From a bacterium (lineage in GTDB: Bacteria > Desulfobacterota > Desulfocorpusculales > Desulfocorpusculum): a DNA stretch of 64,000 bases. Below, in pieces: positions 1 through 9,339 of this stretch. The position numbers were made by a program, and so were the translations under genes. Location: NCBI GenBank assembly GCA_037481695.1, contig JBBFLE010000012.1, positions 59,203 to 123,202 of the forward strand. Reading direction: 5' to 3'. Within the stretch, counting starts at the first letter, position 1. Each line of letters opens with the position of its first letter. The notes beneath the pieces are model-generated. The model saw only the letters and a program-made list of their open reading frames with translations. It did not search any database and was not told where the DNA came from.

Positions 1-1188
<1,188 letters not shown>

Positions 1189-1247
1189 GAGAAGATTCGG
1201 CCCAGATTCAAAGGGAAGAGTTCCCTGTTAAGGAGAGAGTTTTTGCC

Positions 1248-2417
1248 ATGTGGAGCGACAGAATTGCAGGACGTCTTAAGAAGCTTCCCCCTTACCTCTT
1301 TGCTGAGATAGACAAACTCAAGGGAGAACTTCTGGCCAAGGGTGTGGACGTCATAGATCTGGGAGTAGGTGACCCGGATCTGCCCACCCCGGAGCACATA
1401 GTGGAGGCCTTGAACAGAGCCGCCAGGGACCCTGCAAACCACCGATATCCCTCTTATTCAGGAATGGGAGATTTCAAGGTATCGGTGGCTCGTTGGTACA
1501 AGAAGCGTTTTGGTGTGGAGCTGGATCCGGAATCAGAGGTGGTGTCCCTGATAGGATCCAAAGAGGGCATTGCACACATCCCCCTGGCCTTTGTTGATCC
1601 GGGCGAGATCGTGATAGTTCCTGATCCGGGCTATCCGGTCTACCAGGCAGGGACGGTTTTTGCAGAAGGGGTTCCATGGTTTCTGCCCCTGAGAGAACAG
1701 AGGGGTTTCCTGCCGGATCTGACCGAAATCCCGCAAGAGGTGGCTTGCAAGGCCAAGATGATCTTCTTGAATTACCCCAACAATCCCACGGGTGCCACGG
1801 CAAACCTGGATTTCTTCCGGGCCCTTGTGGACTGGGCCAGACACTACGAGGTGATGGTCTGCCATGACGCGGCCTACACCGAGATATCCTACGACGGGTA
1901 CAGGGCTCCCAGCATACTGGAGGTGGATGGGGCCAAGGAAGTGGCCATAGAGTTTCACTCTTTGTCCAAGACCTATAACATGACAGGGTGGCGAGTGGGT
2001 TTTGCGGTGGGTAACAGGGAATTGGTATCTGGGCTGGGCAGGATAAAAACCAATGTGGACTCGGGCATTTTCCAGGCCGTACAGTGGGCTGGCATGGCTG
2101 CCCTGGAGGGTTCACAGTCCTGCGTGGAAGAAAATAATCGAATATATGGGGAGAGAAGAGATGCCCTGATCAGAGGGCTTCGTAAGGCTGGCTTAGAAGT
2201 GCAGCCCCCCAAGGCCACATTTTACGTCTGGGCTAAAGTGCCAAAGGGACAGAGTTCCAAGGAGTTCGCCAGTCACCTCTTGTCCGAAGCAGGCATAGTT
2301 GCCACTCCGGGGGTGGGCTTTGGTTCCTGGGGAGAAGGTTACATTCGTATGACCCTGTGCGCCCCCCTGGAAAGAATCCAGGAGGCTGTGGAACGTATCT
2401 TGAAACTGGGGCCTTGA
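1248..2417 (+). CDS. dapL: LL-diaminopimelate aminotransferase
   Basis: Fold-type I PLP aminotransferase that converts tetrahydrodipicolinate directly to LL-diaminopimelate with glutamate as amino donor. This bypasses the succinylase and acetylase branches. The start is set at the ATG preceded by AAGGAG (giving WSDRIAGRLKKLPPY), for 389 residues, normal for the family. Visible motifs are GVGDPDLPTP near the N terminus, NYPNNPTGA, and the Schiff-base lysine at about residue 241 in SLSKTYNMTGWR. The coupled upstream dapB supports a DapL role over a generic aspartate aminotransferase. An upstream in-frame start at 1185 exists but lacks a good ribosome site. Confidence 0.92.
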   Translation: MWSDRIAGRLKKLPPYLFAEIDKLKGELLAKGVDVIDLGVGDPDLPTPEHIVEALNRAARDPANHRYPSYSGMGDFKVSVARWYKKRFGVELDPESEVVSLIGSKEGIAHIPLAFVDPGEIVIVPDPGYPVYQAGTVFAEGVPWFLPLREQRGFLPDLTEIPQEVACKAKMIFLNYPNNPTGATANLDFFRALVDWARHYEVMVCHDAAYTEISYDGYRAPSILEVDGAKEVAIEFHSLSKTYNMTGWRVGFAVGNRELVSGLGRIKTNVDSGIFQAVQWAGMAALEGSQSCVEENNRIYGERRDALIRGLRKAGLEVQPPKATFYVWAKVPKGQSSKEFASHLLSEAGIVATPGVGFGSWGEGYIRMTLCAPLERIQEAVERILKLGP

Positions 2418-2449
2418 GAAGCAAAGGGGAAAGGAAGGGCCGGGGCCTC

Positions 2450-2956
2450 GTGGAAGATGTTTTCATAGGCTTGGGCTCCAACATCCAGGATCCCAGGGCC
2501 AGGCTCCAGGAGGCTCTTTCTCTGCTGATCTGCCTGCAGGGTATAGAGCTGGTGAGGGTCTCCTCCATTTACAGGAGCGAGCCCGTGGGCTTGGAGGAGC
2601 AACCATGGTTCCTCAATGCAGTGGCTTGGCTGCGCTCTGGGCTGAGGGCAAAGCAGCTCTTGGAGATTTTGCAGGACATAGAAAATCGCATGGGCCGTGT
2701 GAGGAGTGTGCCCATGGGTCCTCGGATCATAGATCTGGATCTTCTGCTGGTAGGACAGAGAATCATACAGGATGAAGGGTTGGAGGTTCCTCACCCCAGG
2801 ATGCATCTCAGGAGATTCGTCCTAGAGCCCCTGGTGGAGATCTGTCCCTGGGTTCGTCACCCGGTGTTTTGGAAAACGGCCCGGGAACTCCTCTCAGAGC
2901 TAAAGGACAGCAAAGAGGTGGAGCTTCTAGAGGCGTGGGAGGTGCCAGGGTGCTGA
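2450..2956 (+). CDS. folK: 2-amino-4-hydroxy-6-hydroxymethyldihydropteridine diphosphokinase (HPPK)
   Basis: Transfers pyrophosphate from ATP to 6-hydroxymethyl-dihydropterin in folate synthesis. The 168-residue product begins VEDVFIGLGSN. It has the FIGLGSN N-terminal strand, SSIYRSEPVG, QPWFLNAVA, and the signature GPRIIDLDLLL followed by VPHPRM. The start is assigned to a GTG preceded by GGGGAAAGGAAGGG, because the first ATG in frame would add a sequence overlapping dapL with no family similarity. Its stop overlaps the GTG start of the following membrane protein. Confidence 0.92.
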   Translation: MEDVFIGLGSNIQDPRARLQEALSLLICLQGIELVRVSSIYRSEPVGLEEQPWFLNAVAWLRSGLRAKQLLEILQDIENRMGRVRSVPMGPRIIDLDLLLVGQRIIQDEGLEVPHPRMHLRRFVLEPLVEICPWVRHPVFWKTARELLSELKDSKEVELLEAWEVPGC

Positions 2957-3216
2957 TCCGGCTCATTCTCATTGCAGCAGCTATTTACTTGATCTACAGG
3001 TTGTTTTGGAAAAAAAAGCCCAAGATGCCCTTTGCAACCCGAAGCCGTGAGTCGGGCCATGAGGAGGTGCTTGTTCAGGATCCATGGTGTAAGAGCTATG
3101 TTCCCAAGGGCCAGGCCATAAGTCTCCATCATGCCGGAGAGACCCTTTACTTCTGCAGTCCTGAGTGCAAGGAGCGATTCCTCTCCAAATCAGAATCCCA
3201 TGAACAAGAAGGCTGA
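2950..3216 (+). CDS. Small membrane-anchored protein with YHS/TRASH-like metal-binding segment
   Basis: An 88-residue product. An N-terminal hydrophobic helix (about residues 2-17) is followed by a basic linker RLFWKKKPK, consistent with a single inner-membrane anchor. The C-terminal half contains a D-P-x-C segment and, about 25 residues later, Y-F-C-S-P-E-C-K-E-R-F, the spacing seen in YHS/TRASH metal-binding modules. GTG is chosen as start because GGAGG lies just upstream and it overlaps the folK stop. Function is unknown; metal sensing or binding at the membrane is an inference from the cysteines. Confidence 0.75.
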   Translation: MLIRLILIAAAIYLIYRLFWKKKPKMPFATRSRESGHEEVLVQDPWCKSYVPKGQAISLHHAGETLYFCSPECKERFLSKSESHEQEG

Positions 3217-3241
3217 GCAATAAAGAAACCCGGAGGAAGAA

Positions 3242-3889
3242 ATGCAGTTTTTCATTGATACAGCGGACATTGATGAGATAAGAGAGGCCAAGCGTATGGG
3301 CATCCTGGACGGTGTTACCACCAATCCTTCCCTGATTGCCAAGACCGGGAGGGACTTTCAAAGTGTTGTGCATGATATCTGTAGAGAGGTGGACGGTCCC
3401 ATAAGTCTGGAGGTCATCTCCACCCAAGCGGAGGAGATGGTCAAGGAAGCCGAGGGCCTGGCCGGGATCCACAGGAATGTGGTGGTCAAGGTGCCCATAA
3501 CAGTGGAGGGGATGAAGGCCATGGTGTCCCTGAGCAAGAAGGGCATAAAGACCAACTGCACCTTGGTCTTCTCTCCCATTCAGGCCTTGCTGGCTGCCAA
3601 GGCAGGGGCCACTTATGTCAGCCCTTTTGTGGGGCGCCTGGATGACATATCTGAAGATGGCATGGAACTGGTGGAAAAGATAATACAGATTTATGACCAG
3701 TACGAAATGGATACTCAGGTGATTGTGGCCAGCGTGCGTAATCCCATGCACGTTCTGAGGGCTGCTCTTCTGGGAGCCGATGTGGTGACTGTGCCTTTCC
3801 AGGTGTTGGTGCAGCTGGCAAAGCATCCCCTCACGGACATAGGGCTCAAGAAATTCCTGCAAGATTGGGAAAGGGTTCCCAAGAGATAG
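3242..3889 (+). CDS. Transaldolase / fructose-6-phosphate aldolase family protein
   Basis: A 215-residue short-form class I aldolase (TalC/MipB/FSA family). It opens MQFFIDTAD with GVTTNPSL, and the Schiff-base lysine is K83 in [17 protein letters not shown], the [11 protein letters not shown] strand and ASVRNP are also present. Family members either transfer dihydroxyacetone from sedoheptulose-7-phosphate (transaldolase) or cleave fructose-6-phosphate, and sequence alone does not decide between these. Decarboxylating 6-phosphogluconate dehydrogenase further along suggests a role in pentose-phosphate interconversion. GGAGGAA precedes the ATG. Confidence 0.9.
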   Translation: MQFFIDTADIDEIREAKRMGILDGVTTNPSLIAKTGRDFQSVVHDICREVDGPISLEVISTQAEEMVKEAEGLAGIHRNVVVKVPITVEGMKAMVSLSKKGIKTNCTLVFSPIQALLAAKAGATYVSPFVGRLDDISEDGMELVEKIIQIYDQYEMDTQVIVASVRNPMHVLRAALLGADVVTVPFQVLVQLAKHPLTDIGLKKFLQDWERVPKR

Positions 3890-3892
3890 CCG

Positions 3893-5014
3893 ATGGCTGT
3901 AGAGGCTTTGGCCTCTGGCACATGGGGTGCTGGTTTGGGAAGTGCGGATGAGCCTGGAGGCAGGTGGGATTGGTCAGGTGTGCTGGACGCCCTTTGCGAA
4001 CCATTGCTGGGTGTTCAGCCCGACGGGAGGATCATATTTTGCAACCGGGCAGCCAGCGAGGCATGGGGTTACGGTGTGGAGGAGATAAAGAAGGTGGGCC
4101 TCAGAGGCCTTCTGGCGGATGCAAAAGAAGAAGACTGCACCCGGGGCATTCTAGTGGAGGCAAAGAACAAGGGGCAGTGCCAGGGGGATTTTCTGTTTCA
4201 AAGAAAAGACGGGGGCAGATTCTTGGGCTCCATGAGGGCCTGTCTTGTAGAGGGGGAGCCGAGCCTGGTGGTATTGTCTGTGCGGGATCTCACGGAGCAA
4301 AGAAGGCTGCAACAGAGATTCCTGGAAACCCAAAAGCTGGGCTACTTGGAAAAGGTGGTGGATGGGCTGGCTCACGAGATCAGAAACCCCATAGTGACTC
4401 TGGGGGGGTATGCCAGGAGACTCCAGAAGATGTTGGAGCCAGATCATCCAGGACTGGTCCCATTGAGGATAATGCTCTCGGATGTGGAGAGACTGGAGTC
4501 CATGCTCAGGGAGGTGGAGGACTATCTGGATTTCGCACGTTCGCACAGGCTTTCCTTCCGCAAAGTGGACCTGAAGGAAGTGGTGCAGGAGGCCCTGTCA
4601 TTGGTGCCCGTTCATCAAAACATTCGGGTGGAGCAGAGTTACATGGATGAGGGGCCCTGGATCTTTGGAGACCCGGTGCACCTCAGGGAGCTTTTTCGCC
4701 ATCTCTTGGACAATGCGGCGGAATCCATGCCCCAGGGAGGCTTACTGAAGATAAGCGTCTCCCAGGAGGGCCCCCATGCCCTGGTGAGGATTCAGGATAC
4801 CGGAGTGGGCATCCCCGAGAAGTTCCTTCCGCACATTTACAGCCCCTTTTTCACCACCAAGACCAAGGGTGCCGGAGTAGGGCTTGCCAAGGCGCACATG
4901 ATAGTGGATGAGCATGGGGGGCAAATAGAGGTCCGCAGCGAGGTTGCAAGGGGCACCATTTTTGATGTAATATTCCCCCTTGACCGAAGGCAGACCCCGA
5001 GAAAGGTTGCGTGA
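3893..5014 (+). CDS. PAS-domain sensor histidine kinase (soluble)
   Basis: A 373-residue protein. A PAS domain lies at about residues 25-140 (GRIIFCNRAASEAWGY, then QRKDGGRF). A HisKA dimerisation helix follows with phospho-acceptor H161 in AHEIRNP. A HATPase_c domain carries LDNAAESMPQGG (N box), IQDTGVGIP (G1), SPFFTTK (F box) and GVGLAKAHMIVDEHGG (G2). No transmembrane segment is visible, so it should sense a cytoplasmic signal. It starts three bases after the aldolase stop. No response regulator is adjacent, so this is an orphan kinase; the nearest receiver protein is at 18.0-18.5 kb and is not evidently its partner. Confidence 0.9.
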   Translation: MAVEALASGTWGAGLGSADEPGGRWDWSGVLDALCEPLLGVQPDGRIIFCNRAASEAWGYGVEEIKKVGLRGLLADAKEEDCTRGILVEAKNKGQCQGDFLFQRKDGGRFLGSMRACLVEGEPSLVVLSVRDLTEQRRLQQRFLETQKLGYLEKVVDGLAHEIRNPIVTLGGYARRLQKMLEPDHPGLVPLRIMLSDVERLESMLREVEDYLDFARSHRLSFRKVDLKEVVQEALSLVPVHQNIRVEQSYMDEGPWIFGDPVHLRELFRHLLDNAAESMPQGGLLKISVSQEGPHALVRIQDTGVGIPEKFLPHIYSPFFTTKTKGAGVGLAKAHMIVDEHGGQIEVRSEVARGTIFDVIFPLDRRQTPRKVA

Positions 5015-5020
5015 GGGGCC

Positions 5021-5677
5021 ATGGCAAAGGTTGCGTGGGGAGTTCTTCTGGTAATCGCTTGGATCGCGCCTTCATATGCGGACATCTATCGGTATGTTGA
5101 CTCCAAAGGGGTCATTCACTTCAGCAATGTCCCCACCAATCCCAATTACCGTCTCTACATGAAGGAGGAAAGAGGGAGCCGGCCTCTTGTCAGTGAAGCC
5201 AAACCCATCTCGAGGGCCAGGGTGGACCGTTACGATCCGCTCATTGAGCACACAGCAAGAAGGCATGGGCTGGATCATTCCCTAGTGACGGCCGTAATAA
5301 AGGTAGAATCGGACTTCGATCCTGGGGCTGTTTCCTCCAAAGGAGCCAGGGGGCTGATGCAGCTAATGCCGGGCACAGCCAGGGAGCTTGGGGTGAGGGA
5401 CTCCTTTGACCCTTTGGAGAATGTGGAAGGAGGAGTTCGTTACCTGAGAAATCTTCTGGATTTTTTCAATGGGAACCTGCCTCTGGCCCTGGCCGCGTAC
5501 AATGCAGGCAGGGAGGCAGTGCTGCAGTACAGGGGAATACCCCCTTACCCCGAGACTCAGCAATATGTGGCCAAGGTCCTGCAATATTATGATCTTTTCC
5601 GAAGGGAAGTGGGGCGGGTCTCTTCCTTGTCCAGTAAGGCCAGGGAGATTGACAGCAAGAGGCCTCCGGGCTTATGA
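5021..5677 (+). CDS. Lytic transglycosylase with DUF4124-like N-terminal segment
   Basis: A 218-residue exported peptidoglycan hydrolase. A signal peptide (about residues 1-20, ending PSYA) is followed by DIYRYVDSKGVIHFSNVP, the DUF4124-type YxxxDxxGxxHFSN pattern. An SLT domain follows, with catalytic glutamate in KVESDFDPGAVSSKGARGL, then MQLMPGTA and LALAAYNAG. It cleaves glycan strands to 1,6-anhydromuramyl products in the periplasm. It begins six bases after the kinase stop and ends just before two tRNA genes, so it is probably the last gene of the 5' operon. Confidence 0.92.
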   Translation: MAKVAWGVLLVIAWIAPSYADIYRYVDSKGVIHFSNVPTNPNYRLYMKEERGSRPLVSEAKPISRARVDRYDPLIEHTARRHGLDHSLVTAVIKVESDFDPGAVSSKGARGLMQLMPGTARELGVRDSFDPLENVEGGVRYLRNLLDFFNGNLPLALAAYNAGREAVLQYRGIPPYPETQQYVAKVLQYYDLFRREVGRVSSLSSKAREIDSKRPPGL

Positions 5678-5690
5678 TGAATTGCCAAGG

Positions 5691-5765
<75 letters not shown>

Positions 5766-5817
5766 GATAAAAAAATCACAAGGGGTCTTCCCTCGGGATT
5801 TGCTCTTTGAGGATCCA

Positions 5818-5892
5818 GGCGGCATAGCCAAGTGGTAAGGCAGCGGTCTGCAAAACCGCTATTCACCGGTTCGAATCCGGTTGCCGCCTCCA
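5818..5892 (+). tRNA. tRNA-Cys (anticodon GCA)
   Basis: The acceptor stem ggcggca pairs with tgccgcc. The anticodon stem is GCGGT/ACCGC with loop CTGCAAA (anticodon GCA at 5850-5852). The T arm contains GGTTCGAATCC and the CCA is encoded. It lies 52 bases after tRNA-Gly in the same direction, so the two are probably one transcript. Confidence 0.96.
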
Positions 5893-5951
5893 GCCCCCAG
5901 CGCCCTTGCCGACTTAAGAAATGGGAGAGTAAAATCAGGATGTTGGGGATT

Positions 5952-5990
5952 TCTTACCCATTTTTGCTCAAAGCTGATTTGGGTAAATAT
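5952..5990. repeat. Imperfect copy of a palindromic intergenic repeat
   Basis: The 23 bases at 5966-5988 are identical to 18873-18895, where they form the right arm of a perfect 16-bp inverted repeat. Here the left arm (CTTACCC then TTTTTGCT) has decayed. It sits in the 276-base gap between tRNA-Cys and the VOC gene. The rest of that gap shows no convincing gene. Confidence 0.7.
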
Positions 5991-6168
5991 GCTTACTTTC
6001 ATTCCCTTCTTGGGAATTCCGGGGGCCTGGCTGGCAGAGCTTGACTGTGGACACAGATACGGGTTACAGGTACTTACATGGGTGTGGTATGGTAAAGGAA
6101 TGGGACGAGGAGGAAAAGGGCAAGCCCTTCTGCAATGTGAAAAAGAGCCTGATGGCCTGGAGGAGAAC

Positions 6169-6549
6169 ATGAGATCTAGATTTCATCACATGCACTTGAT
6201 ATGTAGAGACTTAGAAGGCATGATCCGGTTTTTTACCGAGGTTCTTGGTGCCAGGTTAGCCCTCAGGAGGAAATTTGGCACGGCCGATGGGGCCACCCTG
6301 GATTTGGCCGGGGCCACCATCAATCTCAGGGTAGCCAAAGAGGAGGAGACCCTGGAGGAGAGCTCTGCGGCCCGTTATGGTTACGATCATCTGGGAGTGG
6401 AGGTGGATGACTTCCAGAAGGCTTACGAAGAGCTAAAAGAGCGAGGCTTTGAGTTTTACACTCCCATTCAGGAATCCCACGGAATCTGCTTTGCTTTTTT
6501 CAAGGGGCCGGAGGACATAAGAGTGGAACTGGTCCAGAAGCTTAGCTAG
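6169..6549 (+). CDS. VOC-superfamily (glyoxalase/bleomycin-resistance type) protein
   Basis: A 126-residue protein with two beta-alpha-beta-beta-beta repeats. It opens RFHHMHLICRDLEGMIRFF, whose histidine is the usual first metal ligand. The second module has YDHLGVEVDD, and it ends FFKGPEDIRVELVQ, whose glutamate matches the last metal ligand. The fold fits glyoxalase I or methylmalonyl-CoA epimerase-like metalloenzymes; the substrate cannot be assigned. The ATG with GGAGG directly upstream fixes the start. It stands alone between the tRNAs and a convergent gene. Confidence 0.85.
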   Translation: MRSRFHHMHLICRDLEGMIRFFTEVLGARLALRRKFGTADGATLDLAGATINLRVAKEEETLEESSAARYGYDHLGVEVDDFQKAYEELKERGFEFYTPIQESHGICFAFFKGPEDIRVELVQKLS

Positions 6550-6605
6550 CCTGGGCTCAGGCCGGGTTGGAGAAATAGGCAATCTTGGCTTTTCCAAAAT
6601 GGAAT

Positions 6606-6638
6606 GGGGGCCGCAAGCCAGATCCCCTCACGGCCCCC
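6606..6638. terminator. Possible bidirectional terminator hairpin
   Basis: GGGGGCCG at 6606-6613 pairs perfectly with CGGCCCCC at 6631-6638, with a 17-base loop and a short T run (TTT) on the + side. It lies between the ends of the convergent VOC gene and the secreted-protein gene. The long loop and short T run make an intrinsic terminator plausible but not certain. Confidence 0.45.
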
Positions 6639-6667
6639 TTTGGCTTAGAGATCAAAGGTTCCTGCCT

Positions 6668-7138
6668 TCAGTGATCAAGAATGAGGGTTCTGCAATCCAA
6701 GGCGGTCAGAGAATCGTAATCTATTCTTGGCTGGAAACCTGCGCTAGAAACGGCCCAATAGAGTCCCCCCGTTCCTGTGTGGGTTGTTACGTTCCATCTC
6801 GCCTCAAAGAAGTAAATAGCACTGGTATCGTTGCCGTTGTCATAAACGCAATTCACGGCAAAATGAAAAATGTCTCCGTTCATGTGTCCTGTGCCTGTGC
6901 AGGGGAGACTGACTAAACTTGCACTTGGGTTAGACCATTCACCGTTGACCGAGTAGAACTTGGTGTTACCGCTAGCGAGGGGAGCTATGGCCCCTGTGGC
7001 CTTGGTCACCAGGACCATATGAAGTCCTGAAGACCATTGAATGCAAAGGACCTTAGGAGGCTTGGGGCCTGCCATGGCACTACCCTGCAAGAGGATCACC
7101 GTAACCAATATCACCGCCAAAACCCATCCTCGTTTCAT
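6668..7138 (-). CDS. Secreted hypothetical protein
   Basis: A 156-residue product with a clear signal peptide: basic MKRG, a hydrophobic stretch of about 16 residues, then SAMA. The mature part is rich in Ser, Thr, Gly and aromatics, with cysteines in VLCIQW, LPCTGTG, VNCVYDNG and LDCRT. These could form two disulfides in the periplasm. I recognise no family. AAGGAGGTGA lies just before the ATG, so it is well translated. It is downstream of the NADH dehydrogenase gene on the same strand with a 174-base gap and may be independently transcribed. Confidence 0.7.
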   Translation of the reverse strand: MKRGWVLAVILVTVILLQGSAMAGPKPPKVLCIQWSSGLHMVLVTKATGAIAPLASGNTKFYSVNGEWSNPSASLVSLPCTGTGHMNGDIFHFAVNCVYDNGNDTSAIYFFEARWNVTTHTGTGGLYWAVSSAGFQPRIDYDSLTALDCRTLILDH

Positions 7139-7312
7139 GTCTCACCTCCTTGGTGGTCTTGGGCATGGCGAGTCTCTGTGGTCCACGGTTTCACCCTTGG
7201 GGAAAAATCTGGAGGGAGGCTGCCATACCTAAGCCCAGCTTATACAGGAACAGTTCTCAAATGTCCACAAAAAACAATCTATTTTTTTGTGTGTGGAGGC
7301 TATTTAACTGAA

Positions 7313-8566
7313 TCAGCCATCTTGGGATGTCACTATGATCCTGTCTTGTCGATCATAGAAGAGGTAATCCCAGGCCCAGTTGATGAGAACCATGATGCGG
7401 TTTCTGAAACCCACTATGCTCAGCAGATGCACCAGCAGCCAAACCACCCAGGCCGGGAAGCCCTTTAATTCAAGGCCGTGTATTTTGGCCACTGCTGCAT
7501 TCTTTCCTATGGTGGCCAGGAGCCCAGGGTCCCGGTATCGGAAGGGTAGGGGTTCTTGGCCTCCGAGCTGCCTCATGATGTTCATTGCGGCCATTTCCCC
7601 CATCTGTATGGCCACTGGAGCCATCATGGGCAAACACTTGCCGCCTGACTCCAGATGCACTCCATCTCCAATGGCATATACCTCGGGGTAGCCCGGGACT
7701 TGTAAGGTTGCCTCAACCAGGAGTCTTCCTTGAGGGGAAGTCTTGACCCCCAATTCCTGGAGGAGACTTCTGCCTCTTACCCCGGCTGCCCATATCAGAG
7801 TGTTGCAGGCCATTGACTCCGAGCCAGATAGTTTCAGGAATTCTCCGTCAAATTGTTCCACAGAGGTGGATAGTCTGATCTCGACTCCCTTCTTCTTAAG
7901 TATTCTTACTGCAGCCTGTCTGAGAGCAGGGGGAAAGCCTCCAAGCACGCAGTCCGAGGCCTCGACTAGCATCACCCTGAAATCCTCAGGATTCATGCTG
8001 GGATAATCTCTTCTCTGAACTACCCTGACCAGCTCCGAGAGAGCTCCTGCCATCTCCACTCCAGTAGGACCAGCACCTGCCACCGCCAGTGTGAGAAGAG
8101 CTTTGCGGGCAACCAGGTCCTCAGTAGTGCTGGCTTTTTCAAAGCAGCGCAGCACGTGATTGCGAATGCGGATGGCATCCATAAGGGTTTTTAGAGGCAA
8201 GGCATGAGATTTTAAGCCTGGAATCTCTGGAAACCAGGTCTGGGCACCCAGGGCCAGTATCAGGTAATCGTAGCTTATAGATCCTGCTGTGGTAGTGAGT
8301 TTCCTAGATGCCAGGTCCAAGGACCTCACTCTGGCCATGAGGAATTGCAGGTTCTTCTGCCTGCCTACGATGGATCTTATGGGTTTGGCCACCTGCTCTG
8401 GCTCCAGGGCTGAGGTGGCCACTTGGTAAAGGAGAGGTTGAAAGAGGTGGTAATTGTTCTGATCCAGGAGAATTACCCTTGCATCCGCACGGGCCAGTAC
8501 TCTTACAGCCCTGAGCCCCCCGAATCCAGCACCCACAACTACAATGGAATTCTGCCCCTTTGCCAT
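7313..8566 (-). CDS. Type II NADH:quinone oxidoreductase (NDH-2 family)
   Basis: A 417-residue flavoprotein of the pyridine nucleotide-disulfide reductase fold. The FAD dinucleotide motif is VVVGAGFGGLRAVR at the N terminus. NNYHLFQPLLYQVAT is typical of NDH-2, the second GAGPTGVEMAGAL motif binds NAD(P)H, and the FAD-contacting YAIGDG segment lies near residue 300. The C-terminal 60 residues are hydrophobic and amphipathic, as in membrane-attached NDH-2. The expected role is non-proton-pumping NADH oxidation to quinone. The ATG at 8566 with AAGGG upstream is preferred over two upstream GTG codons. It ends the cassette containing the two transferases and ArsS. Confidence 0.88.
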   Translation of the reverse strand: MAKGQNSIVVVGAGFGGLRAVRVLARADARVILLDQNNYHLFQPLLYQVATSALEPEQVAKPIRSIVGRQKNLQFLMARVRSLDLASRKLTTTAGSISYDYLILALGAQTWFPEIPGLKSHALPLKTLMDAIRIRNHVLRCFEKASTTEDLVARKALLTLAVAGAGPTGVEMAGALSELVRVVQRRDYPSMNPEDFRVMLVEASDCVLGGFPPALRQAAVRILKKKGVEIRLSTSVEQFDGEFLKLSGSESMACNTLIWAAGVRGRSLLQELGVKTSPQGRLLVEATLQVPGYPEVYAIGDGVHLESGGKCLPMMAPVAIQMGEMAAMNIMRQLGGQEPLPFRYRDPGLLATIGKNAAVAKIHGLELKGFPAWVVWLLVHLLSIVGFRNRIMVLINWAWDYLFYDRQDRIIVTSQDG

Positions 8567-8586
8567 CACCACACCCTTAATTGATT

Positions 8587-9339
8587 TTACAGCTCTGAGG
8601 GACTTGGGCCAGCACCAGCTTTGCCACGGCGGTTCTCAGTGGGAAGCATGTCATAATACCAACGGGATATCTTCTCAGGGCTTGCCCCGAAAAAGTATCC
8701 AAAAAATACAAACTTGTTGATGAGGATCCGCTTGAGAGTTCCGTCCCTTTGGTAGCGCCTGGGAGAAGTTCTCACAAAGGAGGGAAGAATAACTATGCGG
8801 CCTTTTTGTCTCAGCTTTCTCACCATCTCCAGGTCTTCCATGAGAGGTATATCGGGAAATCCGCCAATATCTTCAAAGCTCTGCCTTTTCAAGAAAATAG
8901 CCTGGTCTCCAAAGGGCATCTGAAGCCAGCGGGAGCGCCAGTTGGCAGTGCATTCCACACACCTAAGAAGAAATCCCCTTTCGCCCAGGAAGCGCAGACT
9001 GAAGGCCCCTGCTGCCACACCGGCTTTGGAAAGAGCATGGAGCACCCCGTCCTGGAAGCCCCGAGGCAAGATGGTGTCTGCGTGAAGAAAAAGCAGAATA
9101 TCACCTTTGGCCGTTGCAGCCCCTGCGTTCATCTGCCTGGCCCTGCCTGGGGGAGATACTGTCACCCTTGCCCCGCTGGAGCCAGCCAGCAAAACCGTAC
9201 TGTCAGTGCTGCCACCATCGGCCACAATCAATTCAACACCCTTTTTCCCCTCAGCAGATCTGAGGGTCTGGAGTATGTTTTCCCCCTCGTTCAAACTGGG
9301 CACAATCACTGAAATCAAAGGCACAGATGACAGGCTCAT
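8587..9339 (-). CDS. Family 2 glycosyltransferase, arsenosugar/selenodomain-associated type (TIGR04283-like)
   Basis: A 250-residue GT-A fold transferase. It begins ISVIVPSLNEGENI and has ADGGSTDST, the GRARQMNAGA loop, the metal-binding LFLHADT (DxD equivalent), FGDQAIFL, and PLMEDLEMVRKL. This combination marks the 'transferase 2, rSAM/selenodomain-associated' family found beside ArsS. Its start overlaps the stop of the next upstream gene by four bases (ATGA), which indicates translational coupling. The acceptor and sugar donor are unproven; a role in building an organoarsenic or related glycoconjugate is inferred from context. Confidence 0.88.
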   Translation of the reverse strand: MSLSSVPLISVIVPSLNEGENILQTLRSAEGKKGVELIVADGGSTDSTVLLAGSSGARVTVSPPGRARQMNAGAATAKGDILLFLHADTILPRGFQDGVLHALSKAGVAAGAFSLRFLGERGFLLRCVECTANWRSRWLQMPFGDQAIFLKRQSFEDIGGFPDIPLMEDLEMVRKLRQKGRIVILPSFVRTSPRRYQRDGTLKRILINKFVFFGYFFGASPEKISRWYYDMLPTENRRGKAGAGPSPSEL

